From assembly GCF_003201875.1 (NCBI RefSeq), contig NZ_QJKD01000002.1:186001-250000 (forward strand): a stretch of 64,000 nucleotides of DNA, in the 5' to 3' direction. This stretch comes from Hungatella effluvii. Lineage in GTDB: Bacteria > Bacillota > Clostridia > Lachnospirales > Lachnospiraceae. Below the pieces are notes generated by a model. That model saw only the letters and a program-made list of their open reading frames with translations. It did not search any database and was not told where the DNA came from. Made by a program: the position numbers and the translations under genes. Every line of letters begins with the position of its first letter. The stretch's first letter is position 1. Positions 8,193-17,562 of the stretch are shown one piece after another.

Positions 8193-10270
8193 CAGAGAGA
8201 ATTGAGAGGATGCGTCAGTTTTTTGTGGTGGATAAGGGGCAGAAGGCCATGTGGCAGAAAGAGGAGAACCCTTACGTGCTGGCGGAGCAGTTTGCAGCGG
8301 AACAGACTCCGGATGTGGACCGGGCGGCCAGGCGGCTGATCTATGTGCTGGATAAGGAAGTGCCGGTCTTATTCGAGGATGAGCGGATTGCATTTACCAG
8401 GACAGTGACAACGATTCCGGAGATTTTTACGGAGATGGAGATGGAGGAACTTCGGAAGGAACACTGGATCCACGAAAAGGGAGACGTGTGTAATATCAGC
8501 GTCGATTATACGAAGCTGCTGAATCAGGGCTTTGATGCGAAAAAGGCGGAGCTGGAAGCGCTCAGACAGCAGTTTTCTCAGGTGGGGGAGGCAGCAAAGG
8601 CACATTATATAAAGCTCCAGATCGATATTCTGGATCACGTGCTTGCCCTTGCCGCCAGATATCAGGAATTGGCTGAAAAGAAAGGGAATGATGTGGTAGC
8701 CAGGACATTAAAGGCCGTACCGGCGCACGCGCCGCAGAGTTTTCTGGAGGCGCTTTCTATGTTTCGGATCATCCATTTTACGATGTGGTGCGGGCGGAAC
8801 TACCACAATACGGTGGGACGGTTCGACCAGTATATCTATCCGTACTTAAAGGCCGATCTGGATAAAGGACTGTATACGGAAGAGAGTGCGCTGGAGCTGC
8901 TGGAAGAATTCTTCTTAACCTTTAACCGGGACAGCGACTTATACCCGGGCATGCAGCAGGGAGATAACGGCCAGAGCCTGGTGCTCGGGGGCCTGAATGA
9001 AGATGGTTCGGACAGCTATAACCTTCTGTCGGAGCTGTGCTTAAAAGCCAGCCTTGAGCTGAAGGTGATCGATCCCAAGATCAATCTCCGCGTGCATGAG
9101 AAGACACCGCTGAGTACCTACATACTGGGAACACAGCTGACAAAGCAGGGCCTTGGCTTCCCCCAGTATTCCAATGACGACGTGGTGATTCCGGGTCTAA
9201 TGGAACTGGGATACGAGAAAGAAGATGCCTGCCGCTACGTGGTAGCCGCCTGCTGGGAATTCATCATTCCGGGCGCTGCCATGGATATACCCAATATTGA
9301 GGCGCTTTCCTTCACAAAGGCCGTCTCCGATGCGGCTATGGAAAAACTGGAGCAGTGCCGGTCCTACGATGAATTCGAGAAAATGGTCCGGGATAAAATC
9401 AATGAACAGGCCGATGAATTATGTAAACGGGTGAGCGGAGTCTACCTTTATCCCGCGCCGTTTTTATCTCTGATGATGGATGGCTGCTGTGAAAATGGAA
9501 CCGATGTGTCCCTGGGCTGCAAATACAACAATTACGGTTTTCACGGAACGGGTATCGCCACGGCGGCGGATTCCTTGGCGGCTGTAAAGAAGTTTGTCTT
9601 TGAGGAAAAGAGCATGGAGGCCTCTGCGCTGGTGAAAGCCCTTGAGAATGACTTTGAGGGCGAGGAACTTCTCTGCAACCGTCTGCGCTATGAGTCCCCC
9701 AAGATGGGCAACAACGACGATTACGTGGATGAGATAGCGGCCCGGCTGCTGAATGATTTTGCCGATTCCCTAAAGGGACGGGTCAATGACAGAGGCGGCA
9801 TTTACCGGGCGGGAACGGGTTCCGCCATGTACTACATCCGCCATGCCGAGAACCTGCCGGCGACGCCTGACGGAAGGCGAAAGGGGGAGGGCTTTGGCGC
9901 CAATTACTCTCCCAGCCTGTTTTCCAGATGCAGGGGTCCTGTTTCCATTATCCAGTCCTTCACCAAACCGGATTTAAAACGGGTGATTAACGGCGGCCCG
10001 CTGACGCTGGAGCTTCATGACACCGTGTTCCGGACAGAGGAGAGCTGTGCCAAGGTTGCGGTGCTGGTAAAGTCCTTCATGGATCTGGGCGGTCACCAGC
10101 TTCAGCTGAATTCCGTGAACCGGGATACCATGCTGGAAGCACAGAAACACCCTGAAAATTATAAGAATCTGATCGTGCGTGTGTGGGGATGGAGCGGTTA
10201 TTTTGTGGAACTGGATAAGGAGTATCAGGATCATATTATTCAGAGGATGGAGCTGATGCTGGCTGTATAG
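8189..10270 (+). CDS. Glycyl radical enzyme of the pyruvate formate-lyase family, substrate unknown
   Basis: The 693-residue protein has the PFL-like N-terminal domain and the C-terminal glycine-radical domain. The catalytic pair is Cys355 and Glu357 in AACWEFIIPG, a C-x-E arrangement as in diol dehydratases and C-N lyases rather than the Cys-Cys pair of pyruvate formate-lyase. The radical site is Gly667 in RVWGWSGYF, a variant of the usual RVSGYSAYF. The protein is clearly shorter than glycerol dehydratase, choline lyase (CutC) or 4-hydroxyphenylacetate decarboxylase (about 780-900). It is translationally coupled to its activase. The CWE triplet, short length and RVWGW loop do not match a characterised class that I recognise, so substrate is left open. 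The shared operator with epimerase and mannosidase genes suggests a sugar-derived substrate. Confidence 0.9.
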   Translation: MTERIERMRQFFVVDKGQKAMWQKEENPYVLAEQFAAEQTPDVDRAARRLIYVLDKEVPVLFEDERIAFTRTVTTIPEIFTEMEMEELRKEHWIHEKGDVCNISVDYTKLLNQGFDAKKAELEALRQQFSQVGEAAKAHYIKLQIDILDHVLALAARYQELAEKKGNDVVARTLKAVPAHAPQSFLEALSMFRIIHFTMWCGRNYHNTVGRFDQYIYPYLKADLDKGLYTEESALELLEEFFLTFNRDSDLYPGMQQGDNGQSLVLGGLNEDGSDSYNLLSELCLKASLELKVIDPKINLRVHEKTPLSTYILGTQLTKQGLGFPQYSNDDVVIPGLMELGYEKEDACRYVVAACWEFIIPGAAMDIPNIEALSFTKAVSDAAMEKLEQCRSYDEFEKMVRDKINEQADELCKRVSGVYLYPAPFLSLMMDGCCENGTDVSLGCKYNNYGFHGTGIATAADSLAAVKKFVFEEKSMEASALVKALENDFEGEELLCNRLRYESPKMGNNDDYVDEIAARLLNDFADSLKGRVNDRGGIYRAGTGSAMYYIRHAENLPATPDGRRKGEGFGANYSPSLFSRCRGPVSIIQSFTKPDLKRVINGGPLTLELHDTVFRTEESCAKVAVLVKSFMDLGGHQLQLNSVNRDTMLEAQKHPENYKNLIVRVWGWSGYFVELDKEYQDHIIQRMELMLAV

Positions 10271-10315
10271 GGGAAAGACGAGAATGGCAGAACGTGGTAT
10301 CGGATGATATAGATG

Positions 10316-10367
10316 AAACAGGGGCGTGAGGATCATGACAGGTATCATGATTCCCACGCCCCTGTTT
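10316..10367. terminator. Bidirectional terminator between convergent genes
   Basis: A long near-perfect inverted repeat, AAACAGGGGCGTG with CACGCCCCTGTTT as outer arms and ATCATGA/TCATGAT inside, lies between the convergent glycyl radical enzyme and sensor kinase genes. It should end transcription from both sides. Confidence 0.85.
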
Positions 10368-10402
10368 CTGGTTGGGGTGGTGATGCGGGCCGGCGGCCTT
10401 TC

Positions 10403-12154
10403 TTACGTCTTTCTTCGCAGTTTGTCGTTCTGTCCCATATTACAGGGAATTCTGACAAACGCCGTCGTCCCCCGGTCCGGCTCGCTGTCAATCGTAAGCA
10501 TATAATGATCCCCATAGAGCAGCCGCAGCCTGTCGTTAACATTTTTCATGCCGTAGCCGCTCGTCTGCACGGAAAACAGATGGTCCACAGCGTCCTTTTC
10601 CATACCGCAGCCGTTGTCCTCAATCCAGATGGAGATGAAGTCCATCGTCATGTACTCCTCCTTTTTCACGGTGACGGTCAGTTTTTTATCTTTCTTCAGA
10701 CTGTTCTTTAAGCCGTGGTCGAGCGCATTTTCCACCAGGGGCTGAAGGATAAAGTTGGGAAATGGGGCACCCGATAAGGAAGTCTCGATGTTGTATACAA
10801 CGTCGATGGACTCGCTGTAGGAGAAAAGCTGTATTTTTACGTAGGCCTGGATATTCATCAGTTCATTTCCCAGTGTGGTGATATCTTTTCCCTTATTCAG
10901 AGCGGTTCGGTAGAAGGTGGACAGGAGGATGACCATCTCGCTGATATCGTTCTGCCCGGACAGGATCGCCCGGCTGTTGATAAGTGATAAAGAGTTATAG
11001 AGGAAATGTGGATTAATCTGTGCGTACAGGATTTTCTGTTGATAATTCTTTTTTTCCAGCTCATGTTTTAAGTTCACCATAATATAGTGGTTGATTTCCC
11101 CCATCATGTGTGAAAATGTGTGAAAGAGCGTGCCGATCTCGTCGTGGCGTTCGCTCACAAGGGAAACCGACAGATCGTTCATATCCCCGGAACGCACCTC
11201 GTCGATCTTTTCGGTCAGGTCCTCGATCGGAGTGACAATGGAGATGGAGATGATTAAGACCATAACTCCGAGGAACAGCAGGATAATCCAGCCAAAGGCG
11301 TAGGTGCCGCGTGTGATCGCATTTACCGCGCTGTGGATCGAGGTATAAGTCTTATAGTAGCAGATGTTCCAGCCGGTCTCTGGTATGAAGGAGGTCAGCT
11401 TTAGATACTGAGTATCGGACATATTGGCCAGAAATGGAGTCAGCTCCTCCTCCGGCAGATCAGAGGTGGAAAAGATCAGGCTTCCATCCCGGGCCGTAAC
11501 TACTACATCGTATTTATCCTCCGAGAGAGATAAAAATGGTTCGAAGAACAGGTCATAATTGATTCGGAAGGAGAGGTAGTTGGAGTTCTTGTACTGTCTG
11601 ATATCCCCGATCAGTCTGGTGGAGTAAAGATACGGTTTGCCGTCTTCCATAGAGGAGACCCAGGTGGGAATATACTGGTTATGCACCTGGGGAAACCAAT
11701 CCTTCTGATACAGGCTGTCCAGGCCCAGAATATAGTTATTATAGGGATGGATATCGCCGGAAGAGTAGATCGTGATCGCCTCCAGATCCGGATACAGGGC
11801 GTAGTAGGTGAGAAAAAGGGGCTCGATGGTGTCGGAATACGCCTTGTACATTTTAAAGTAATCATCGTTGTAGCTGGTGTTTAATACCTTCAATATCGCG
11901 TTGTTGTTAAACATGAAGTTAGAGAGGTTGTTATAAGTGACAAGCTTATTGTCAACGGAGCTGACCGCCTGCTCCAGGGCGAGTTCGGTCAGGGAACGTT
12001 CTCTTTCCAGTATGATCCGGTTGGTGTAGCGGTTGGAAAGGATGATGTAGCACAGAAATGGAAGCGCTCCCATCAGAAGGAATATGATCAGTACCTTTCT
12101 GCGGATCCCCAAGTCCAGAAAGCCCCGTTTGATTCGTTTCAGCGTATTTGTCAT
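10403..12154 (-). CDS. YesM-type sensor histidine kinase
   Basis: This 583-residue membrane kinase of the YesM/LytS-like family phosphorylates its response regulator in response to an extracellular, probably sugar-related, cue. It has an N-terminal helix (about 22-42) and an extracytoplasmic sensor domain (about 43-295). A second helix (about 297-320), a HAMP region and a His_kinase domain with QINPHFLYNSL (His near residue 383) follow. The HATPase domain has LQPLVENALDHGL and WIEDNGCGM. The ATG at 12154 overlaps the stop of the upstream response regulator by 1 bp in a TGATG arrangement, so the two are cotranslated. The divergent LplA/B/C-like importer is the likely target. Confidence 0.93.
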   Translation of the reverse strand: MTNTLKRIKRGFLDLGIRRKVLIIFLLMGALPFLCYIILSNRYTNRIILERERSLTELALEQAVSSVDNKLVTYNNLSNFMFNNNAILKVLNTSYNDDYFKMYKAYSDTIEPLFLTYYALYPDLEAITIYSSGDIHPYNNYILGLDSLYQKDWFPQVHNQYIPTWVSSMEDGKPYLYSTRLIGDIRQYKNSNYLSFRINYDLFFEPFLSLSEDKYDVVVTARDGSLIFSTSDLPEEELTPFLANMSDTQYLKLTSFIPETGWNICYYKTYTSIHSAVNAITRGTYAFGWIILLFLGVMVLIISISIVTPIEDLTEKIDEVRSGDMNDLSVSLVSERHDEIGTLFHTFSHMMGEINHYIMVNLKHELEKKNYQQKILYAQINPHFLYNSLSLINSRAILSGQNDISEMVILLSTFYRTALNKGKDITTLGNELMNIQAYVKIQLFSYSESIDVVYNIETSLSGAPFPNFILQPLVENALDHGLKNSLKKDKKLTVTVKKEEYMTMDFISIWIEDNGCGMEKDAVDHLFSVQTSGYGMKNVNDRLRLLYGDHYMLTIDSEPDRGTTAFVRIPCNMGQNDKLRRKT

Positions 12155-13641
12155 CAATGAGTCTCCTTCTGACGGTAATTTTCCGGGCTTTCCCCATAGT
12201 AATCACGGAAACGCTGGGAAAAGTAGGAGGGATTGGGAAAACCGACGGATTCGGCTATTTTGTTGACTTTCATCTCCGTCTCCAGGAGCAGACGGGCGGC
12301 CTGCTCCAGCCGGTATTCATTGATGAATTTCATCAGGTTGCACCCGGTCTCTTTCTTAAACACGGAACAGAGATAATTGGGGCTTATGTAAAAATGGCTG
12401 GAGATGTCGTTTAAGGACAGTGGCTGGGCGTAATTCTGGCAGATATACTGCCGGATCTTATCCGATTTCAGGCAGGTACCCTGGCTCCTTTGGGCCTGGC
12501 TGCGAAGTCTTCCGGCCAGATCGTAGGTCATATCCATCAGCTCCACGATGTTGGCGGAGCCATAGATCTTTTCCGCCACTTTATTTAAATCCGGCTGCTG
12601 GTCATCTGGAAGATAGCGGATAATCTCCTTCATCAGCTCCGTAAAACAGTATTTGACAAAAATAAGGGAACGGGTCTTCTCGTGTTTTAAGGATTCGAAG
12701 AGATCCTCCAAATGAAGCATCAGAGAATCGTAGTCCTTCAGACGCAGATCGTCGGATACAATATCAATGGAAATGTGGCCGGAGGCGGCATAGGGGTGGT
12801 CCGGGCCGTCCGGCAGGAAGATATTCTGATCCGGAAAGAAAAAGTGGTTTTCCAGCCGTTCCTCCAGCTGTGTGTAAACCTGGCTGATGGAGCCGTTGTC
12901 GGGAAGCGTCTGAAACGCTACGCAGCATTTCTGATGGAATTCCTTTTCGGCGCACAGGCAGACCGACTGCGCACAGGAAAAGAGAAAGGCCCCTTCCTTG
13001 AAAAACAGAATGCTGCGGGACGGATCGAGATTCAGATAGTCGAAGGGGACGGTGAGAATACCTGCCAGCTTTTCCTGAAATAAAATTCCTTCCAGACTGA
13101 AAAATTCATTGTCACATTCGACTAACATGAGGCCGGTATAGCGGTCTTTCAAAAAGGGCGTACTGTCCGCAATCATACTGGATTTACCGTTGACGGCCAG
13201 CCAAAGCATATGATTTTTTAAAATCTTTGCCTCACTGCGGCGTGTCCTGAGCTGGCGGTTGGTCTCTTCCACACTGTTTATGACGCGGGTCATGACAGAG
13301 ACGAATTCATCAGGAATTACCGGTTTCATCAGATAGTCTTCCACTCCGATGGTAATGGCGGTTTTGGCATATTCAAAATCATTGAAACCGCTGAAAATGA
13401 TGATTCTTGTATTCGGTGAAAGTTTTCTCACCTCTTTGGACAGCCCCAGACCGTCGAGAAAGGGCATGCGGATATCCGTAAAGAGAATATCATAATGATT
13501 TTCAGGTTTAAAAAAAAGCTCCAGAGCATCCTGACCGTTTACCGCCGTGGTAACCTCGAGAGGCAGTTTGTATTTCTTTATAAGAAATGTGATACAGTCA
13601 ACATCGAGAACAGAATCATCGACAACTAAAATCTGATACAT
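12154..13641 (-). CDS. YesN-type response regulator with AraC HTH domain
   Basis: This 495-residue regulator has a receiver domain (about 1-120) with phospho-acceptor Asp56 in ILFTDIRMP and the acidic pair at residues 8-9. A long linker region and a C-terminal AraC-type double helix-turn-helix follow (about 395-490; ISPNYLCSVFKKETG and the second-helix segment VGFPNPSYFSQRFRDYYG). The start at 13641 (MYQILVVDD) has GGAAGGAGTG upstream and matches receiver-domain starts; a start 6 codons earlier is less likely. It heads the operon with the YesM-type kinase and is divergent from the sugar importer at 13865, which it most likely activates. Confidence 0.93.
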   Translation of the reverse strand: MYQILVVDDSVLDVDCITFLIKKYKLPLEVTTAVNGQDALELFFKPENHYDILFTDIRMPFLDGLGLSKEVRKLSPNTRIIIFSGFNDFEYAKTAITIGVEDYLMKPVIPDEFVSVMTRVINSVEETNRQLRTRRSEAKILKNHMLWLAVNGKSSMIADSTPFLKDRYTGLMLVECDNEFFSLEGILFQEKLAGILTVPFDYLNLDPSRSILFFKEGAFLFSCAQSVCLCAEKEFHQKCCVAFQTLPDNGSISQVYTQLEERLENHFFFPDQNIFLPDGPDHPYAASGHISIDIVSDDLRLKDYDSLMLHLEDLFESLKHEKTRSLIFVKYCFTELMKEIIRYLPDDQQPDLNKVAEKIYGSANIVELMDMTYDLAGRLRSQAQRSQGTCLKSDKIRQYICQNYAQPLSLNDISSHFYISPNYLCSVFKKETGCNLMKFINEYRLEQAARLLLETEMKVNKIAESVGFPNPSYFSQRFRDYYGESPENYRQKETH

Positions 13642-13807
13642 GGCTAACACTCCTTCCAATCGCGTATTTCCATAAATTCATTCTATCAGATTTGCCGGAA
13701 GGAAAACAGTAGTAGGACATAAAAGGGTAATTTTGTGATAGGAATGCGAAAAACCTTGTATATACAGGGAAAATAAGAGGGGATATAATAAATACATGAA
13801 ACAAAAC

Positions 13808-13831
13808 GCTGCTTAAGGCGCCGTAAGCAGC
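13808..13831. promoter_or_regulatory. Inverted repeat in the leader of the sugar importer operon
   Basis: GCTGCTTA and TAAGCAGC form an 8-bp perfect stem with an 8-nt GC-rich centre, between a TATAAT box at 13784-13789 and the start codon at 13865. It could be an mRNA leader hairpin; no clear -35 box accompanies the TATAAT, as expected of an activated promoter. Confidence 0.4.
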
Positions 13832-13864
13832 CAGGGTTGAAGAATAATAAAAACGGAGGTTACC

Positions 13865-15607
13865 ATGAAAAGAAGGAAAAAATTAGTATCATTGTTACTG
13901 ACTGCATGTATGGCAGGGAGCTGTTTGGCAGGCTGCGGGGGAAATACGAAGGCGCCGGAAGAATCTTCTGTTAAAAATGAAACTACAGCGAAGGAAGTAC
14001 AAAACGAGACGACCGAAGGGGCGGCTGTGGGCACAGAGGAGGTAGATCCTTATGGGCCGGTCAGCGAGGAGAAGACCGTAATCCATGTGGGAAGAGCGGA
14101 GTCTGCCAACGTCACGTACCCGGACGGTGAAGATTCCCACAACAACTACATCGTAAAATATCTTCAGGATCAATTGAATACAGAATACATATATGATTTC
14201 TCTGTTGACGACGCTTCTTATCCGACGAAGGTTGCCATGGCCATCGCATCGGGAGATATGCCGGATGTTATGAACGTAACGTATACCCAGCTGGTTCAGT
14301 TAGTGAACGCCGGTGCAGTGGAGGACATGACGGATGCCTTTGCAACGTACCGTTCCGACGCATTAAAGAAATGCTTTGATTCGACCAACGGCATGTCGGA
14401 AGGTCTTGCAACCTTCGACGGAAGGCTGATGGCCATTCCTGATATCCAGCCTGGTATGGACAGCGTTCCTCTCGTCTATATCCGCGGCGACTGGATGGAA
14501 GAGCTGGGATTGGAAGAGCCGAAATCACTCGACGACATTGTGAACATTGCCAGGACCTTTATGGAGAAGAACCCTGGCGGCAATGTGACAGATGGAATCG
14601 CTGTGGGTCTTTCTTCCGATAAGAAGCTTGTTCAGAAGAATGGGGGAACGTGGCATGTAAACGGACTGTTTACCTTATTTGATGCCTATCCGAAGATGTG
14701 GATCAAACAGGATGACGGCTCCGTGGTATACGGTTCCATCACAGAAGAGGCCAAGACGGCTCTCGGTGAGATCAGATCGCTGGTAGAAGAGGGCATTATC
14801 GATCCTTCTTTCGCAGTCAGAGACTCCGAGCAGTGTGTGGAAATGATCAGCAACGGCCAGGCCGGCATCTTCTTCGGTGCATGGTGGTCAAACCAGTGGC
14901 CGGTAGTATCCATGCTGGAAGGCGCGGCTGACTCCGTTAAATGGAATTCCTATGTAGCTCCTTTGAATGCGGAAGGCAAACTGAATGTGCCCATGAAGAG
15001 CCCGACCACCACTTATATTGTAGTGAAAAAAGGCTGTTCAGAAGAGATCAAGGAAGCAGTCGTAAAGACCGTGAATTATCAGTATGATTTAGACCAGTCC
15101 CAGGCTGAGAATGTGCGTCCAAACGGTATGGACTCACCATTCTCCTGGCACTATTATCCCATCAATGTCCTTCACTGTGACTATGATGCCAAGGAAAAAC
15201 AGATCCAGTCAGTGATGGACTGCATCGACGGAAAAGTGGCTTACGACGATTTAAGCGGTGATGGAAAGACATGGTACAACGGTTATACCGCGGTTTTAAA
15301 AGACGGCTTCAGAAAGACCGTGGAGAAAAATATTTCCACTGCCAACGGCTGGGGCTGGGCCAACGGCGCCTGGACCGTGCAGAGCCAGGCTGACAAGCTG
15401 AATCTTCAGTATGCCGCAAGCTACGCAGATTCACCATCCATGGAATCCTTATGGGCGACCCTGGAGACACAGGAAGATGAATTCTATTTACAGGTACTCA
15501 CCGGAAATACCTCTGTCGATGAATTCGATAAATTCGTCAGCCAGTGGAAGGCTCTGGGCGGTGATACGATTACACAGGAAATGACGGAACTGTCTGGTGC
15601 CAATTAA
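13865..15607 (+). CDS. LplA-like extracellular sugar-binding lipoprotein of an ABC importer
   Basis: This 580-residue lipoprotein captures oligosaccharides outside the cell for the two downstream permeases. It has a signal peptide with lipobox LAGC (lipid-attachment Cys24), a Thr/Glu-rich linker to about residue 60, and a large family-1-type solute-binding fold. Its length matches the long LplA/YtcQ-type binding proteins that pair with YesM/YesN systems. It is the first gene of the importer operon and lies divergent from the two-component pair. A GC-rich hairpin after its stop may lower expression of the downstream permeases relative to the binding protein. No ATPase gene is present; in this family a shared MsmX-type ATPase encoded elsewhere usually serves. 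Confidence 0.92.
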   Translation: MKRRKKLVSLLLTACMAGSCLAGCGGNTKAPEESSVKNETTAKEVQNETTEGAAVGTEEVDPYGPVSEEKTVIHVGRAESANVTYPDGEDSHNNYIVKYLQDQLNTEYIYDFSVDDASYPTKVAMAIASGDMPDVMNVTYTQLVQLVNAGAVEDMTDAFATYRSDALKKCFDSTNGMSEGLATFDGRLMAIPDIQPGMDSVPLVYIRGDWMEELGLEEPKSLDDIVNIARTFMEKNPGGNVTDGIAVGLSSDKKLVQKNGGTWHVNGLFTLFDAYPKMWIKQDDGSVVYGSITEEAKTALGEIRSLVEEGIIDPSFAVRDSEQCVEMISNGQAGIFFGAWWSNQWPVVSMLEGAADSVKWNSYVAPLNAEGKLNVPMKSPTTTYIVVKKGCSEEIKEAVVKTVNYQYDLDQSQAENVRPNGMDSPFSWHYYPINVLHCDYDAKEKQIQSVMDCIDGKVAYDDLSGDGKTWYNGYTAVLKDGFRKTVEKNISTANGWGWANGAWTVQSQADKLNLQYAASYADSPSMESLWATLETQEDEFYLQVLTGNTSVDEFDKFVSQWKALGGDTITQEMTELSGAN

Positions 15608-15631
15608 AGACGCCGGGTAAAGGAGAATCAG

Positions 15632-15662
15632 AAAACCGGAGGCCCAAAACCTCCGGTTTTCA
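15632..15662 (+). terminator. Intra-operon hairpin after the binding-protein gene
   Basis: AAAACCGGAGG pairs perfectly with CCTCCGGTTTT around a 7-nt loop, between the solute-binding protein and the first permease. It resembles a partial terminator or 3' stabiliser and would give more binding protein than permease. Confidence 0.7.
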
Positions 15663-15692
15663 AAATCGGGATGAACAGGAAGGAAGTTTCGT

Positions 15693-16634
15693 ATGGGAAA
15701 AGTAGCAGGAAGGAAGAGAAGAAGAAAGGAAGGGAGACACGTCACCATAAGGCAGACATACCAATACCATCTGCTGATGCTGCCAGGCTTTATCATATTG
15801 TTTATTTATACGATTATTCCGTTTTTCGGGAATATTATGGCATTTCAAAATTATCAGCCGATCATGGGATTTTTAAAGTCCAAATGGGTGGGGCTTGCCA
15901 ATTTCAAGCACATGCTGCTGCTGCCCGATACGGCCAGGATATTCCGGAACTCGTTCACCATCGCGGTGGGGAAACTGGTACTCACGATGGTGCTGTCCAT
16001 ATTCTTCGCCATTCTTTTAAATGAGATTACCAGCGTGAAGTTTAAGAAATCGGTCCAGACCATCTGTTTTCTGCCGCATTTCCTGTCATGGGTGATTCTG
16101 GCAACGATATTCAAGAATCTTCTGGACACGGGAGGAATCTTAAATCAGGGTCTTATGAGTCTCGGAATCTTAAAGGAACCGTTAATGTTCCTAGGCTCCA
16201 ATAAGCTGTTTCAGGGCGTGGTGATCAGCACAGACGTGTGGAAGGAGTTCGGCTACGGGGCCATTATCTTCATTGCGGCCCTCATGGGCATTAATCCGGA
16301 ACTCTATGAAGCGGCCTCGGTGGACGGCGCAGGCAGACTGGCGAAAATATGGCATATTACGCTGCCCAGCATCCGCGTCACCATTGTCATGGTAGCTACC
16401 TTAAATATCGCCAATATCTTAAACGCAGGCTTCGACCAGATCTATAACATGTACAGTCCGGTCGTCTACCAGAGCGGAGATATTATCGATACGTATGTAT
16501 ACCGGTTGAGTTTCGTCAACGCCCAGTACTCACTGGCCACCGCCATCGGGCTCTTAAAGTCGGCGATCAGTTTCATTATGATTGTCACGGCGCATAAGAT
16601 GGCTAAGAAATTTGCCAATTATCAGATCTTTTAG
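15693..16634 (+). CDS. LplB-like ABC sugar permease
   Basis: This 313-residue inner-membrane permease is one half of the import channel. It begins with a basic stretch (GRKRRRKEGRH) followed by six predicted helices from about residue 25. The ABC-permease EAA loop is visible as ELYEAASVDGAGRLAKIWHI near residue 208, which docks onto the ATPase. Its length and the NYQP..GF..SKWVGLxNF segment fit the LplB/YteP group. It is followed after 12 bp by the second permease. A GTATGG start region after AGGAAG at about 15681 supports the ATG at 15693. Confidence 0.93.
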   Translation: MGKVAGRKRRRKEGRHVTIRQTYQYHLLMLPGFIILFIYTIIPFFGNIMAFQNYQPIMGFLKSKWVGLANFKHMLLLPDTARIFRNSFTIAVGKLVLTMVLSIFFAILLNEITSVKFKKSVQTICFLPHFLSWVILATIFKNLLDTGGILNQGLMSLGILKEPLMFLGSNKLFQGVVISTDVWKEFGYGAIIFIAALMGINPELYEAASVDGAGRLAKIWHITLPSIRVTIVMVATLNIANILNAGFDQIYNMYSPVVYQSGDIIDTYVYRLSFVNAQYSLATAIGLLKSAISFIMIVTAHKMAKKFANYQIF

Positions 16635-16646
16635 GGGGGATAAACC

Positions 16647-17534
16647 ATGAAAAAATATAATACATGGCAGAACCGGGTGTTTGACTTCTGTGTCTTTCTG
16701 CTTCTGCTTATCCTGGGACTCAGCTGTTTAATCCCTCTTTTGCATGTCATTGCGCTGTCGCTCAGCAGCAAGACGGCCGCCCTTTCGGGTAAGGTGACGC
16801 TCTGGCCGGTGGAACTGACCTTTACACCGTACAAGGTTCTGATGACCGATCACAAATTCATGCAGGCCATGTGGATCTCCGTACAGCGGGTGGTCTTAGG
16901 CGGTGCGATCAATCTGGTTCTTACGGTAATCACTGCATTTGCCCTGTCCCAGGACGAATCGGATTTCCCGGCCAGAAAGGTGTATATGTGGTTTATGATC
17001 TTCGCCATGCTGTTCGGCGCGAGCCTCGTCCCGTGGTACTTCGTCATAAAGGCGACCGGGCTTATGGATACCATATGGGCGCTGGTAATTCCCGGAGCAC
17101 TTCCGGTTTACAACACCATTCTCCTGATGAATTTCTTCAGAAATCTTCCGAAGGAGATCAAGGAGTCGGCCATGCTGGACGGAATCACCCCATTCCAGAT
17201 GATGATGCGTATCTTCGTGCCGTTAGCCAAGCCGGCGATCGCCACTGTGACCGTATTTTCCGTGGTATTTCACTGGAACAACTTCTTCGACGGCCTTCTG
17301 CTGATGAATACGCCCAGCAACATGCCTTTACAGACCTATATCCAGACTCTGACCAATACGACGGTCAGCGTCATGAGCTCCTCATTAACTCCGGCGGAAA
17401 TTGAAGCGCTCACCTCGCTTAAGACGTTCAACGCGGCGAAGATTGTCGTGGCGTCCCTGCCGATCGTAATATTCTATCCATTTATGCAGAAATTCTTCGT
17501 CTCCGGCCTGACGCTGGGGTCGGTGAAAGAGTAG
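16647..17534 (+). CDS. YtcP/LplC-like ABC sugar permease
   Basis: This 295-residue permease is the second half of the import channel. It has six predicted helices and the EAA-like loop ESAMLDGITPFQMMMRIFVP near residue 180, and the C-terminus typical of LplC/YtcP proteins (FFVSGLTLGSVKE). A GGGGGG ribosome site lies close upstream of the ATG. The gene is sandwiched between the first permease and a glycoside-hydrolase-type gene, so the importer and the enzymes form one operon from 13865 to 21051. Confidence 0.94.
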   Translation: MKKYNTWQNRVFDFCVFLLLLILGLSCLIPLLHVIALSLSSKTAALSGKVTLWPVELTFTPYKVLMTDHKFMQAMWISVQRVVLGGAINLVLTVITAFALSQDESDFPARKVYMWFMIFAMLFGASLVPWYFVIKATGLMDTIWALVIPGALPVYNTILLMNFFRNLPKEIKESAMLDGITPFQMMMRIFVPLAKPAIATVTVFSVVFHWNNFFDGLLLMNTPSNMPLQTYIQTLTNTTVSVMSSSLTPAEIEALTSLKTFNAAKIVVASLPIVIFYPFMQKFFVSGLTLGSVKE

Positions 17535-17562
17535 GCGTATCAAATAAAGGAGATTTAATCGT

